Of a stretch of 64,000 bases of DNA, positions 15,647 to 24,705 are shown in pieces (position 1 is the first letter of the stretch; each line of letters starts with the position of its first letter). This DNA comes from an uncultured Bacteroidales bacterium (GTDB lineage Bacteria; Bacteroidota; Bacteroidia; Bacteroidales; Bacteroidaceae). A program made the position numbers and the translations under genes. The stretch covers positions 1 to 64,000 of the forward strand of contig CADCAG010000028.1 in assembly GCA_902799355.1 (NCBI GenBank), in the 5' to 3' direction. Under the pieces are notes generated by a model. It did no database searches and was not told the origin of the DNA. It worked only from the letters and a program-made list of their open reading frames with translations.

Positions 15647-16627
15647 ATGATAGCAGAAAATCCATACGTCAAGCAGTTTCCTGAACTGATGGCAGGCAAG
15701 ACGGTGCTCTATTGTCACGGCTTTGCCAGCAGCGGACAGTCGGGTACGGTGGCCCGTCTCCGTGAGGTGATGCCACAGGCTAAGGTCATTGCCCCTGACC
15801 TGCCCATCCATCCTGCCGAGGCCATTGCCCTGCTGCGTGACATCTGTCAGCAGGAGCATCCAGACCTCATCATCGGCACGTCGATGGGTGGCATGTATGC
15901 CGAGCAGCTCTATGGCCACGACCGTATCTGCGTGAATGCTGCCCTGGAGATGGGTGAGACGATGAAGGCCCATGGCATGACGGGCACCCAGCAATTCCAG
16001 AACCCGCGACTGGACAGCGTGCAGGAGTTCTATGTCGACAAGGCCCTCGTCAAGGAGTATAAGGACCAGTCGGAACAGCGCTTCAGCGGTGTCACCGACG
16101 ACGAGCTGCACCGCGTCTACGGACTCTTCGGCGACCAAGATACGACGGTAGACACCTACGACCTGTTTCATGGCGTCTATCCACAGGCCATCCACTTCCA
16201 TGGCGAGCACCGCATGAACGACCAGTCGTTCATGCACAGCGTGGTACCTGTCATTCGCTGGATTGACGACCGCCAGGAGCATCGTGAGCGTCCTATCATA
16301 TATATAGGTATAGAGTGCCTCATGAACAGGGAGCAGCAACCAGCCTCCTCTGTACAGAAGGCCATCCGCCAATTGATAGAGCACTACCAGGTGTATTTCG
16401 TTGCCGAGGACGAAGCCACTGCCCAGCCCTGGCTGACAGAATATATCGGCGTACCTGCCTGGCGCCACCTCGTCGTCACCTGGCGGCGCGACCTGCTCTA
16501 TGGTGACTACCTCATCAGCAAACGGAAAGAGGGCGACACGATGGCCACCCTGCTGGAATATGGTAGCGACACCTTCAAGACGTGGGAGAACCTCATCGAG
16601 TACTTCGCCCAGCTGGGAGGACAATAA
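15647..16627 (+). CDS. YqiA-like alpha/beta hydrolase fused to a HAD-like C-terminal region
   Basis: The product has 326 residues and no signal peptide. Residues about 1-200 follow the YqiA/UPF0227 esterase pattern: YCHGFASSG, the nucleophile motif GTSMGG, Asp in FGDQDTTVD and His in FHGEHRM. From about 215 on, the sequence (IIYIGIECLMN, then VPAWRHLVVTWRRDLL and YGDYLIS) resembles the 5'(3')-nucleotidase branch of the HAD fold, but the first-strand catalytic Asp motif is missing, so this half is probably inactive. Substrate unknown. The regulator gene follows after 43 nt on the same strand. Confidence 0.65.
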   Translation: MIAENPYVKQFPELMAGKTVLYCHGFASSGQSGTVARLREVMPQAKVIAPDLPIHPAEAIALLRDICQQEHPDLIIGTSMGGMYAEQLYGHDRICVNAALEMGETMKAHGMTGTQQFQNPRLDSVQEFYVDKALVKEYKDQSEQRFSGVTDDELHRVYGLFGDQDTTVDTYDLFHGVYPQAIHFHGEHRMNDQSFMHSVVPVIRWIDDRQEHRERPIIYIGIECLMNREQQPASSVQKAIRQLIEHYQVYFVAEDEATAQPWLTEYIGVPAWRHLVVTWRRDLLYGDYLISKRKEGDTMATLLEYGSDTFKTWENLIEYFAQLGGQ

Positions 16628-16670
16628 GCAAAGACGAGCATACTATCAATACTACTTTAATGTACTCACT

Positions 16671-19439
16671 ATGAATCACAAAGCGCTACGTGCCTGCTTG
16701 ATGGCCGTACTACTCTTAGGACTCACCACCTATACCTTCGCGCTGAACGTGAAGGACTTTACCTATACACACTTAGGTAAAGCCGACGGCATGGACAATC
16801 AGCGCATCTTCTCCCTCTGTCAGACGGCATCGGGAGCCATCTGGTGGTCGTCAAAGACGGGCGTGTGTCGCTATAATGGTTCGAGTGTCAAGAGTTATTC
16901 CCTGGACAAGGGTACCCCCTATAATTCCTTAGGTGGCAGAGTCGTCAAGATGCTCTGCAAAGACCAGACCATCTATGCTTTCGACAACCAGGGAAGCATC
17001 TATACCTACAATGCCAATCAAGACCGTTTCGACTTTGTCATCGGTGTGTCCAAGGAGATTGGGCACCAAGTAGCGCTCAACGACGTCAGCCCTACTGCCG
17101 ACGGCCTGCTGTTGGGCATGCACGATGGTCTCTGGCTCTACAAAAACGGTAAGCTGCAGCAACTCCTGAAATGTGACTACGTCAATGAGATTATCCGTGT
17201 CAAGGACCAGCTGCTGTTATGTACCCGTGGTGGCGTCTGCAACCGTAAAGGCGAGCGCCTGCTGCCCTACAATGTGGAGTGTGCCTATTACGACGAACTG
17301 TCGGGAAAGATATGGCTGGGCGGCTATGAGAATGGTCTCTACCTGGTGACAACGGATGAAAAGGGTCGCGTGGTGCGCGACACCCCCGTACAGCTGATGG
17401 GCATGATTCGCCAAAACCCCATTCGCAGCATCTGTCCCTATGACGACGACACGATGCTTATTGGCATTGACGGCCAGGGCGTCTACCAGATGCGTCGTGA
17501 TGGCCAGGGTCAGGGTACTCTGCTCTTCGATGCCAACGAGACAGCCTATGGCGTGCTCCACGGCAATGGCGTCTACAGCCTGTTGGTCGACCAGTGGAAG
17601 AATGTCGTGGTGGGAACCTATTCGGGTGGTATCGACATAGCCCGTCCTATCGGTAGTACCACCGCTATCTATAACCATATCGCCAACAACAGACAGAGTC
17701 TGCTCAACGACCATGTCAACACCGTCATGCCGCTGGCTGACGACCTGCTGCTGATGGGTACTGATAACGGCATTAGCATTCTGAATACCAAGACGGGAGA
17801 ATGGCAGCACTGCTGCCAGGGAACGGTAGCCATCAGTGCCACCAAGAAGCCTGACGGCAGCGTGCTGGTAACGACCTACGGCAAGGGTGTCTATGAGATT
17901 GACAGCCACGCCAATGTGCGACAGGTCTATACCACTGCCGACGGCCTTATCAAGGACGACCACGTCTATGCCATCTGCTACGACCGCGACGGCAGCCTGT
18001 GGGTGGGCACGCTGATGGGCGACCTGCTACAGAAGACGAAAGAGGGTGTCTACTACTATCCCATCCATGACGTGCAGTCTATTGTCCAGCTGGCATCGGG
18101 ACAGATGGCTGTCGGCACGGCCTTCGGACTGATGCTCGTCAACCCTGAGAGCCATGAGGTCAAAGAGCTGAACTATGCCCCCTCGGGAGTGACCGACGTG
18201 AACCCCTTTGTCAACCACCTGCTGACACGAGGTATGGAGCTGTGGATAGCCACCGATGGTGGCGGCATCTATGTCTACCACCTTGTGAAACACGACAGTT
18301 TCCAGATTACCACTGCCGATGGTCTGCCCTCCAATCATGTCAGCAGTCTGGCATATGGTGGCGACGGCCGTATCTGGGCAGCTACGGAAAAGGGTCTGGC
18401 CTTTATTGCTCGTGAGGATCCGAAGCAGGTTATCAATGTCAACTACTGCTATGGCCTGGATCGCGAATATTCCCGTGCTGCCGTTGCCAACCTGCCTGAC
18501 GGCAATATCATCTTTGGTACGACAACAGGTTCGCTGGTTATCCATCCACAGGATGTACATGCCATCAACTATACCGCCAAGCTCTATCTGAAGAAGGTGG
18601 TCTGTTCGACAGACCAGGATGAGGACTTCAACGATCGCGTCCGTCAGATGCTGGACGATGGCGAGTTGCGTCTGGGTTACGGCGAGCGTACTTTCGAACT
18701 ACACTTCGAGAGTGTCAATATGCGCAACCACTATGACCTCCTCTACCGCTACCAGGTGGGCAAGGGTGAGTGGAGCCGTCCCACAGAGGAACAGCATATC
18801 CGTTTCACCAATATGGAGCCAGGCAAGCACCTGCTGACCCTGCAATGTGTGAGTCGTACCAGTGGTGTGGTCATCGACACCCTGCAGTTGACCATCGTGA
18901 TAGCACGCCCCTGGTGGAACTCCTGGTGGATGTGGTGCATCTATATCGCCTTGGTAGCGCTGGCCTTCTATGGCGCTTGGCACGTCTACCAGCTGCATGC
19001 CAAGTATATGCGACTGGTGCTGAGCAGTCCGAGTCTGAACATGGATCCCCTGGCGTTACAGGCTGAAGAACCCGACGAGACGACGGAGGGTGAAGAAGCC
19101 GCTGCCAGTGAACCCGTCAACAAAGAAGAACGATCTGCATTCATTGAGAAGGTGACGCGCATCGTCGCAGAGAACCTTTCTGATACCGACTTCAACATCG
19201 ACCGCCTCTGCAGGGAGATGGCTATGAGTCGTACGCTGTTCTATATCAAGCTGAAGTCATATACGGGTAACTCCCCACAGGACTTCATCCGTGTCATCCG
19301 TCTGGAGCGTGCTGCCAGTCTGCTGCGTAGCGGCCATTCGGTGAGCGACACGGCTACCGTCACAGGCTTCGACAATGCCAAGTACTTCAGTACGGTGTTT
19401 AAGAAGTATTTCGGTGTATCACCCTCTAAATACTGCTAA
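16671..19439 (+). CDS. membrane-bound regulator: two propellers, Y_Y_Y domain, AraC-type DNA-binding domain
   Basis: The product has 922 residues from the ATG at 16671, chosen because a signal peptide follows it. The periplasmic part consists of ligand-binding propeller repeats (ADGMDNQRIFSLCQ, ADGLPSNHVSSLAYGGDG and others) and a Y_Y_Y domain ending near 745. One membrane helix (about 753-780) leads to an acidic linker and an AraC-type HTH domain (about 822-922, GFDNAKYFSTVFKKYFGVSP). This is the frame of a Bacteroidota hybrid two-component regulator, but histidine kinase and receiver are both absent. It should sense an oligosaccharide in the periplasm and act on DNA directly. The likely targets are the glycan genes on both sides. 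Confidence 0.88.
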   Translation: MNHKALRACLMAVLLLGLTTYTFALNVKDFTYTHLGKADGMDNQRIFSLCQTASGAIWWSSKTGVCRYNGSSVKSYSLDKGTPYNSLGGRVVKMLCKDQTIYAFDNQGSIYTYNANQDRFDFVIGVSKEIGHQVALNDVSPTADGLLLGMHDGLWLYKNGKLQQLLKCDYVNEIIRVKDQLLLCTRGGVCNRKGERLLPYNVECAYYDELSGKIWLGGYENGLYLVTTDEKGRVVRDTPVQLMGMIRQNPIRSICPYDDDTMLIGIDGQGVYQMRRDGQGQGTLLFDANETAYGVLHGNGVYSLLVDQWKNVVVGTYSGGIDIARPIGSTTAIYNHIANNRQSLLNDHVNTVMPLADDLLLMGTDNGISILNTKTGEWQHCCQGTVAISATKKPDGSVLVTTYGKGVYEIDSHANVRQVYTTADGLIKDDHVYAICYDRDGSLWVGTLMGDLLQKTKEGVYYYPIHDVQSIVQLASGQMAVGTAFGLMLVNPESHEVKELNYAPSGVTDVNPFVNHLLTRGMELWIATDGGGIYVYHLVKHDSFQITTADGLPSNHVSSLAYGGDGRIWAATEKGLAFIAREDPKQVINVNYCYGLDREYSRAAVANLPDGNIIFGTTTGSLVIHPQDVHAINYTAKLYLKKVVCSTDQDEDFNDRVRQMLDDGELRLGYGERTFELHFESVNMRNHYDLLYRYQVGKGEWSRPTEEQHIRFTNMEPGKHLLTLQCVSRTSGVVIDTLQLTIVIARPWWNSWWMWCIYIALVALAFYGAWHVYQLHAKYMRLVLSSPSLNMDPLALQAEEPDETTEGEEAAASEPVNKEERSAFIEKVTRIVAENLSDTDFNIDRLCREMAMSRTLFYIKLKSYTGNSPQDFIRVIRLERAASLLRSGHSVSDTATVTGFDNAKYFSTVFKKYFGVSPSKYC

Positions 19440-19543
19440 GCAGGAAAGGTATAAAAACTATCAGCCAGGTTTCTTTTCTGACAGTTGAGAGTAATGTGAC
19501 TACTATATAATTGATGTCAAACCAACCATATTGCTAAAAAGTC

Positions 19544-19551
19544 TATCTTTG
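19544..19551 (+). promoter_or_regulatory. -7 box before the first GH5 gene
   Basis: TATCTTTG ends 4 nt before an ATG at 19556 and 31 nt before the ATG at 19583. The inferred transcription start falls at about 19557, which favours 19583 as the start codon. Confidence 0.55.
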
Positions 19552-19582
19552 CAGCATGAAACTAATAACAAAAATCTCAGAA

Positions 19583-20773
19583 ATGGAAAAAAACAACTTT
19601 TTCTCCCGCATCCGTCTCGTCGTGGTGACCATGATGGGTGTAGCGATGACTGCTGGCGCACAGCCTACCGCCAAGCAGTGGAACCAGGACGTGGTAGGTT
19701 GGAACCTTGGCAACCAGTTTGAGTGCTCGGCACCTGGACAGGACGGTGAGTCGATGGCTATCGGCATGCCCGACAACAGCATCAAGGCTGAGACAGCATG
19801 GGGCAACCCCGTTGTCACCAAGAAGGTCATCAAGGCTGTGAAAGATGCCGGTTTTACGGCTGTACGCATCCCCATCCGCTGGCAGTGCCACATCACCAAC
19901 CCTATGGCCATGAGCATCGACAAGGCATGGATGGCCCGCATCAAGGAGGTGGTAGGATGGTGTCTCAGCAACGACCTGAAGGTCATCATCAATACCCATC
20001 ACGAGAAGTGGCTGGAGGGACGTCCCACCAACCAGTATAAGGAAGAGAACAATCAGAAGCTGGCCCTGCTGTGGCTGAATATTGCCAGTGAGTTTGCCAC
20101 CTACGACTATCGCGTAGCTTTTGCAGGTACCAACGAGGTGCATGTCAAGGACAACTGGGGCAAGCCCGAGGCAGAGAATCTGGCCGTACAGAACTCGTAC
20201 AACCAGACCTTCATCGACGTGGTACGTGCTACGGGCGGCAACAACCTGAAGCGTCACCTCATCGTCCAGACCTATGTTTGCAATCCTGACTTCGGACTCT
20301 ATAACAACGACTTTATCATCCCTACTGACATAGAGGGCAACGGCAACGACTATATGAGCGTGGAGTTCCACTACTATACCCCTTGGGACTATGCCGGTGA
20401 GTGCAAGTACTATTTCTGGGGAGAGCCCTACAAGCAGTATGGAGAGGCATCGCCCAGCGACGAGAAGACCATGACGGACTTCTTCGACAAGGTGGTCAAC
20501 ACCTGGGCATCGAAGGGACTGGGCATCGTCATGGGTGAGTGGGGCGTTACCCAGCACACGAAGGGTAGCCAGAGTGACCTCCAACATGAGAACGTCACCT
20601 ATTACTGTAAGTTCCTGGTCAGCGAGACCAAGAAGCGTGGCTTCTCGACATTCATCTGGGATAACAATGCCTTTGGAAACGGTAGCGAGAAATTCGGTAT
20701 CTTCGACCGTGAGCGTGGCTTGAAGGTCAAGTGCCCTTGGGTGCTGCAAGGCATTATGGAAGGAAAGAAATAA
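19583..20773 (+). CDS. GH5 endo-beta-glucanase
   Basis: The product has 396 residues with an N-terminal signal peptide (FFSRIRLVVVTMMGVAMTAG). GWNLGNQFEC is the usual opening of GH5 cellulase-type enzymes. The acid/base is Glu in AGTNEVHV (about 186), with Val where most GH5 have Pro, and the nucleophile is Glu in VMGEWGV (about 319). Expected action is endo-cleavage of a beta-1,4-glucan or related plant glucan outside the cytoplasm; the subfamily (GH5_4 or GH5_2 like) cannot be fixed by eye. It is the first of three glycan genes spaced 34 and 43 nt apart. Confidence 0.85.
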   Translation: MEKNNFFSRIRLVVVTMMGVAMTAGAQPTAKQWNQDVVGWNLGNQFECSAPGQDGESMAIGMPDNSIKAETAWGNPVVTKKVIKAVKDAGFTAVRIPIRWQCHITNPMAMSIDKAWMARIKEVVGWCLSNDLKVIINTHHEKWLEGRPTNQYKEENNQKLALLWLNIASEFATYDYRVAFAGTNEVHVKDNWGKPEAENLAVQNSYNQTFIDVVRATGGNNLKRHLIVQTYVCNPDFGLYNNDFIIPTDIEGNGNDYMSVEFHYYTPWDYAGECKYYFWGEPYKQYGEASPSDEKTMTDFFDKVVNTWASKGLGIVMGEWGVTQHTKGSQSDLQHENVTYYCKFLVSETKKRGFSTFIWDNNAFGNGSEKFGIFDRERGLKVKCPWVLQGIMEGKK

Positions 20774-20807
20774 CCCATTATACAACAACTTAAAACAAGA
20801 GAAAGCA

Positions 20808-21944
20808 ATGAAAAAGATGATTTCATGGGCACTGATGGCTGTTGCCGCATTGGTTATGACAGCATGTGCCTCGAAGAGTGAGACTAACGACGTGAACAAT
20901 TTCCGCATCAAGCGTGGTACTAACATCAGCCACTGGCTGTCACAGAACAATGAGGATCGTGGCGAGGCCCGTCGCCAGCACATCCAGGAGGATGACTTCG
21001 CACGTCTGGATTCGCTGGGCTTCGACTTCGTACGTCTGCCGATTGACGAGGTACAGTTCTGGGATGAGGAAGGTAACAAGCTTCCCGAGGCTTGGGAACT
21101 GATGATTAATGCCATCAACTGGGCAGAGAAGCATCATCTGCGTACCATCGTTGACCTGCATATTATCCGTTCACACTACTTCAACGCCGTCAATGAGGGA
21201 ATGGCGGATGCCAATACCCTGTTTACCTCAGAGAAGTCGCAGCAGGACCTGATCAACATGTGGTACCAGCTGTCTGACGTGCTGAAGGGCTATAGCGTAG
21301 ACTCTGTAGCTTATGAGTTCATGAACGAGCCTGTTGCTGAAGACCACGAGCAGTGGAACCAGCTGATTGCCAAGGTGCACAAGGCACTGCGCGAGCGTGA
21401 GCCACAGCGTACCCTGGTCATCGGTTCAAATATGTGGCAGAGCTACGAGACCATGAAGTATCTGAAGGTTCCCGAGGGCGACAAGAACATCATCCTCTCT
21501 TTCCACTATTACAACCCCATGATTCTGACACACTACGGTGCATGGTGGACACCTATCGGCAAGTACACTGGCAAGGTGAACTATCCTGGTGTGCTGGTAT
21601 CGAAGGAAGACTATGAGGCCGCTCCCGACTCTGTCAAGCAGGTTATTGACGAGAACAACTTCACTACCCAGGTATGGGACATCGACAAGATCCGTGCCGA
21701 CTTCAAGGATGCCATCGCTGCTGCCAAGAAGTATGACCTGCAGCTGTTCTGCGGTGAGTGGGGTGTCTACGAACCCGTTGACCGCGAGTTGGCTTACAAG
21801 TGGACCAAGGATATGTTGACCGTATTCAATGAGAACGACATTGCTTGGACTACCTGGTGCTACGATGCCGACTTCGGTTTCTGGGATCAGCAGAAGCACG
21901 ACTTCAAGGACAAGGGTCTGGTAGACTTGCTGACAGGAAAATAA
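20808..21944 (+). CDS. GH5 glycoside hydrolase, lipoprotein
   Basis: The product has 378 residues. The lipobox VMTACAS places it on a membrane, probably the outer one. The GH5 barrel carries the acid/base Glu in FMNEPV (about 174) and the nucleophile Glu in FCGEWGV (about 317), and begins with RIKRGTNISHWLS. It differs strongly from the GH5 enzyme just before, so the two probably cut different bonds or chain lengths (for example an endo- and an exo-acting enzyme). It lies between that gene and the GH94 phosphorylase gene in one operon. Confidence 0.85.
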   Translation: MKKMISWALMAVAALVMTACASKSETNDVNNFRIKRGTNISHWLSQNNEDRGEARRQHIQEDDFARLDSLGFDFVRLPIDEVQFWDEEGNKLPEAWELMINAINWAEKHHLRTIVDLHIIRSHYFNAVNEGMADANTLFTSEKSQQDLINMWYQLSDVLKGYSVDSVAYEFMNEPVAEDHEQWNQLIAKVHKALREREPQRTLVIGSNMWQSYETMKYLKVPEGDKNIILSFHYYNPMILTHYGAWWTPIGKYTGKVNYPGVLVSKEDYEAAPDSVKQVIDENNFTTQVWDIDKIRADFKDAIAAAKKYDLQLFCGEWGVYEPVDRELAYKWTKDMLTVFNENDIAWTTWCYDADFGFWDQQKHDFKDKGLVDLLTGK

Positions 21945-21987
21945 CACACAACAGCGTAATAACAACATCACGACATAAAATATAGAT

Positions 21988-24477
21988 ATGAAAACATTCG
22001 GACATTTCGACGACGAGCATCGCGAGTACGTCATCACTGACCCCGCGACCCCGTTCCCTTGGATTAACTATCTGGGCAATGAGGACTTCTTCGGCCTCAT
22101 CTCCAATACCGCTGGTGGCTACGACTTCTACAAAGACGCTAAGTTCCGCCGCATCACACGTTACCGCTACAATGGTGTCCCCATGGATGCCGGAGGTCGC
22201 TACTTCTATATCAAGGATGGCGAGACCGTATGGAATCCTGGCTGGAAGCCCTGCAAGACTCCTCTGGACAGCTACGAGTGCCGTCATGGCATGAACTACA
22301 CCCGCATTACGGGTAGCAAGAACGGTGTGGAGGCTTCTGTGCTCTTCTTTGTTCCCCTGCACACATGGGCAGAGGTGCAGAAGCTGACACTGAAGAATAC
22401 CTCTAAAGAGGTGAAGACGCTGAAGCTCTTCTCGTTTGCTGAGTGGTGTCTGTGGAATGCCGCTACCGATATGGAGAACTTCCAGCGTAACTGGTCTACC
22501 GGTGAGGTGGAGATAGAGAATGGCTCTACCATCTATCACAAGACCGAGTATAAGGAGCGTCGCAACCACTATGCCTACTATGCCCTGACCAATGCCAAGG
22601 CTGACGGCTATGATACTGACCGCGAGACCTTCATCGGCCTGTATAACGACTTCTCTAATCCTCAGTGTGTAATGGCTGGCAAGCCCGCCAACTCACTGGC
22701 TCACGGCTGGAGCCCCATTGCCTCACATTATAAAGAGGTGACACTGCAGCCAGGCGAGCAGAAGGACTTCATCTTTGTGCTGGGTTACGTAGAGAACGAG
22801 CAGGAGGAGAAGTTCTGTCAGGAAGATATTGCCCGCAAGCAGCGTGGCGAGCTCATCTCATCACAGGATTCTGATGTAACGCTGGTGAATAAGAAGAAGG
22901 CTCATGCCATCATCGACCGCTTCGCAACTGTTGAGGCTGTAGATGCAGCATTCCAGGAGCTGAACAGTCTGTGGGACGAGCTGCTGTCGAAGTTCTCTGT
23001 CAAGAGTGACGACGAGCGCATGAACCGTATGGTCAATATCTGGAACCAGTATCAGTGTATGATTACGTTCTGCTTCTCTCGTTCGGCATCGTTCTTCGAG
23101 AGTGGTGTAGGCCGTGGCATGGGATTCCGCGACTCAAACCAGGACCTCGTGGGCTTTGTCCACCAGATTCCGAGTCGTGCTCGTCAGCGCATCATCGATA
23201 TTGCCTCTACGCAGTTCCCCGATGGTGGCTGCTATCACCAGTACCAGCCACTCACCAAGCGTGGCAATAACGATATCGGTGGTGGTTTCAACGATGACCC
23301 CTGCTGGCTCATCTTCGGTACCGTGGCATACGTCAAGGAGACGGGCGACTTCTCTATCCTCGACGAGCAGGTGCCCTGGGATAACCAGCCTGGTAGCGAG
23401 GTATCACTCTTCGAACACCTGCGCATCTCGTTCAACCACGTGGTAGAGAACCTCGGTCCTCACATGTTGCCACTCATCGGTCGTGCCGACTGGAACGACT
23501 GTCTGAACCTGAACTGCTTCTCATGGGATCCCAACGAGTCGTTCCAGACCACTGAGAACAATAGCGTGGGTAGTAAAGCCGAGTCACTGATGATTGCCGG
23601 TCTCTTCGTATTGACGGGCAAGCAGTATGTAGAACTTTGCGAGAAGATGGGCAAGATAGAGGAGGCTCAGCGCGCCCAGAAGTGCATCGACGCTATGGTT
23701 GAGGCCGTGAAGAAGCATGGCTGGGACGGTGACTGGTATCTGCGTGCATATGATTTCTATGGTAATAAGATTGGTAGTAAGGAATGTGAAGAGGGTAAGA
23801 TCTTCATCGAGAGTCAGGGCTTCTGCACCATGGCCGGTATCGGACTCGAGGACGGCATGGTGGAAAAAGCTCTCGATTCTTGCAAGAAGTACCTCGACTG
23901 CGAGCACGGTATGGTACTTAACAACCCCGCCTTCACCCGCTACTATGTAGAGATGGGTGAGATCTCCAGCTATCCCGCAGGATACAAGGAGAATGCCGGT
24001 ATCTTCTGCCATAACAACCCATGGGTCATCATTGGTGAGACGGTAGCCCGTCGTGGTAACGATGCCTGGGAGCACTATACCAAGATCTGTCCTGCATGGA
24101 TCAAGGACCAGCAGCTCCACAAGGTAGAGCCATACGTCTACTGTCAGATGGTTGCCGGTAAGGATGCCGCCAAGCCCGGTGAAGGTAAGAACTCTTGGCT
24201 CACAGGTACGGCTGCCTGGAACTGGATTACCATCACACAGTATATCCTGGGTATCAAGCCTACCTATGACGGTATCGAGATTGATCCTTGTATCCCCTCG
24301 ACGCTGAAGGAGTATACTGTACACCGTGTGCTGCGTGATGCAGAGTTTGACATCACGGTGAAGAACCCCAATGGCAAGGAAAGTGGCATCAGCCAGATTG
24401 TGCTCGACGGTGCACCCGTCAATGGCAACATTATCAAGGCTACTCCTGGCAAACATACTGTTGAAGTTGTGATGTAA
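21988..24477 (+). CDS. GH94 cellobiose phosphorylase
   Basis: The product has 829 residues and no signal peptide, so it is cytoplasmic. The length fits cellobiose phosphorylases (about 810-830), while cellodextrin phosphorylases are near 980. Family features are the N-terminal beta-sandwich ([18 protein letters not shown]), the alpha-barrel with [10 protein letters not shown], the catalytic acid Asp in [11 protein letters not shown] (about 500) and a phosphate-loop region late in the protein. It would convert cellobiose and phosphate to glucose and alpha-glucose 1-phosphate, saving ATP. It follows two GH5 genes, which suits a beta-1,4-glucan pathway. Chitobiose phosphorylase is the main alternative. 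A strong terminator follows. Confidence 0.88.
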   Translation: MKTFGHFDDEHREYVITDPATPFPWINYLGNEDFFGLISNTAGGYDFYKDAKFRRITRYRYNGVPMDAGGRYFYIKDGETVWNPGWKPCKTPLDSYECRHGMNYTRITGSKNGVEASVLFFVPLHTWAEVQKLTLKNTSKEVKTLKLFSFAEWCLWNAATDMENFQRNWSTGEVEIENGSTIYHKTEYKERRNHYAYYALTNAKADGYDTDRETFIGLYNDFSNPQCVMAGKPANSLAHGWSPIASHYKEVTLQPGEQKDFIFVLGYVENEQEEKFCQEDIARKQRGELISSQDSDVTLVNKKKAHAIIDRFATVEAVDAAFQELNSLWDELLSKFSVKSDDERMNRMVNIWNQYQCMITFCFSRSASFFESGVGRGMGFRDSNQDLVGFVHQIPSRARQRIIDIASTQFPDGGCYHQYQPLTKRGNNDIGGGFNDDPCWLIFGTVAYVKETGDFSILDEQVPWDNQPGSEVSLFEHLRISFNHVVENLGPHMLPLIGRADWNDCLNLNCFSWDPNESFQTTENNSVGSKAESLMIAGLFVLTGKQYVELCEKMGKIEEAQRAQKCIDAMVEAVKKHGWDGDWYLRAYDFYGNKIGSKECEEGKIFIESQGFCTMAGIGLEDGMVEKALDSCKKYLDCEHGMVLNNPAFTRYYVEMGEISSYPAGYKENAGIFCHNNPWVIIGETVARRGNDAWEHYTKICPAWIKDQQLHKVEPYVYCQMVAGKDAAKPGEGKNSWLTGTAAWNWITITQYILGIKPTYDGIEIDPCIPSTLKEYTVHRVLRDAEFDITVKNPNGKESGISQIVLDGAPVNGNIIKATPGKHTVEVVM

Positions 24478-24501
24478 TTTAAATAATTATTACGCTTGAT
24501 G

Positions 24502-24534
24502 GGGCTGGACGTATTCGTATGTCCGGCCCTTTTT
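24502..24534 (+). terminator. rho-independent terminator after the GH94 gene
   Basis: GGGCTGGAC (24502-24510) pairs with GTCCGGCCC (24521-24529) with one G-U pair, and five T follow. Confidence 0.8.
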
Positions 24535-24632
24535 GTGGTTATTACCTATCAGAATGGGTGTGATAACTGACATATGAGAGATATCAAACCTCATTGTGGA
24601 CGCATTCAAACCTCCTTATATACATTATTATA

Positions 24633-24640
24633 TACTTTTG
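24633..24640 (+). promoter_or_regulatory. -7 box of the SusC-SusD operon
   Basis: TACTTTTG fits TAnnTTTG. The leader to the ATG at 24706 would be about 60 nt. A separate promoter after a terminator shows the Sus genes can be expressed apart from the enzymes. Confidence 0.55.
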
Positions 24641-24705
24641 CAGCACTGAAAACAACGCATATTCACAAATTTAACAACCTAATAATAACAATTCAAAGTA
24701 CATCT

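Noticed and set aside
15593..16624. An apparent 850-residue protein fusing extra sequence to the N-terminus of the GH43 enzyme
   Set aside because: The extra part is antisense to the esterase gene, and a promoter plus a signal peptide mark the start at 15592.
19577..21118. A 513-codon open frame on the minus strand across the GH5 genes
   Set aside because: It is antisense to two clear GH5 genes with conserved catalytic motifs, and its product has low-complexity sequence without a recognisable domain. Long antisense frames are common in this codon usage.
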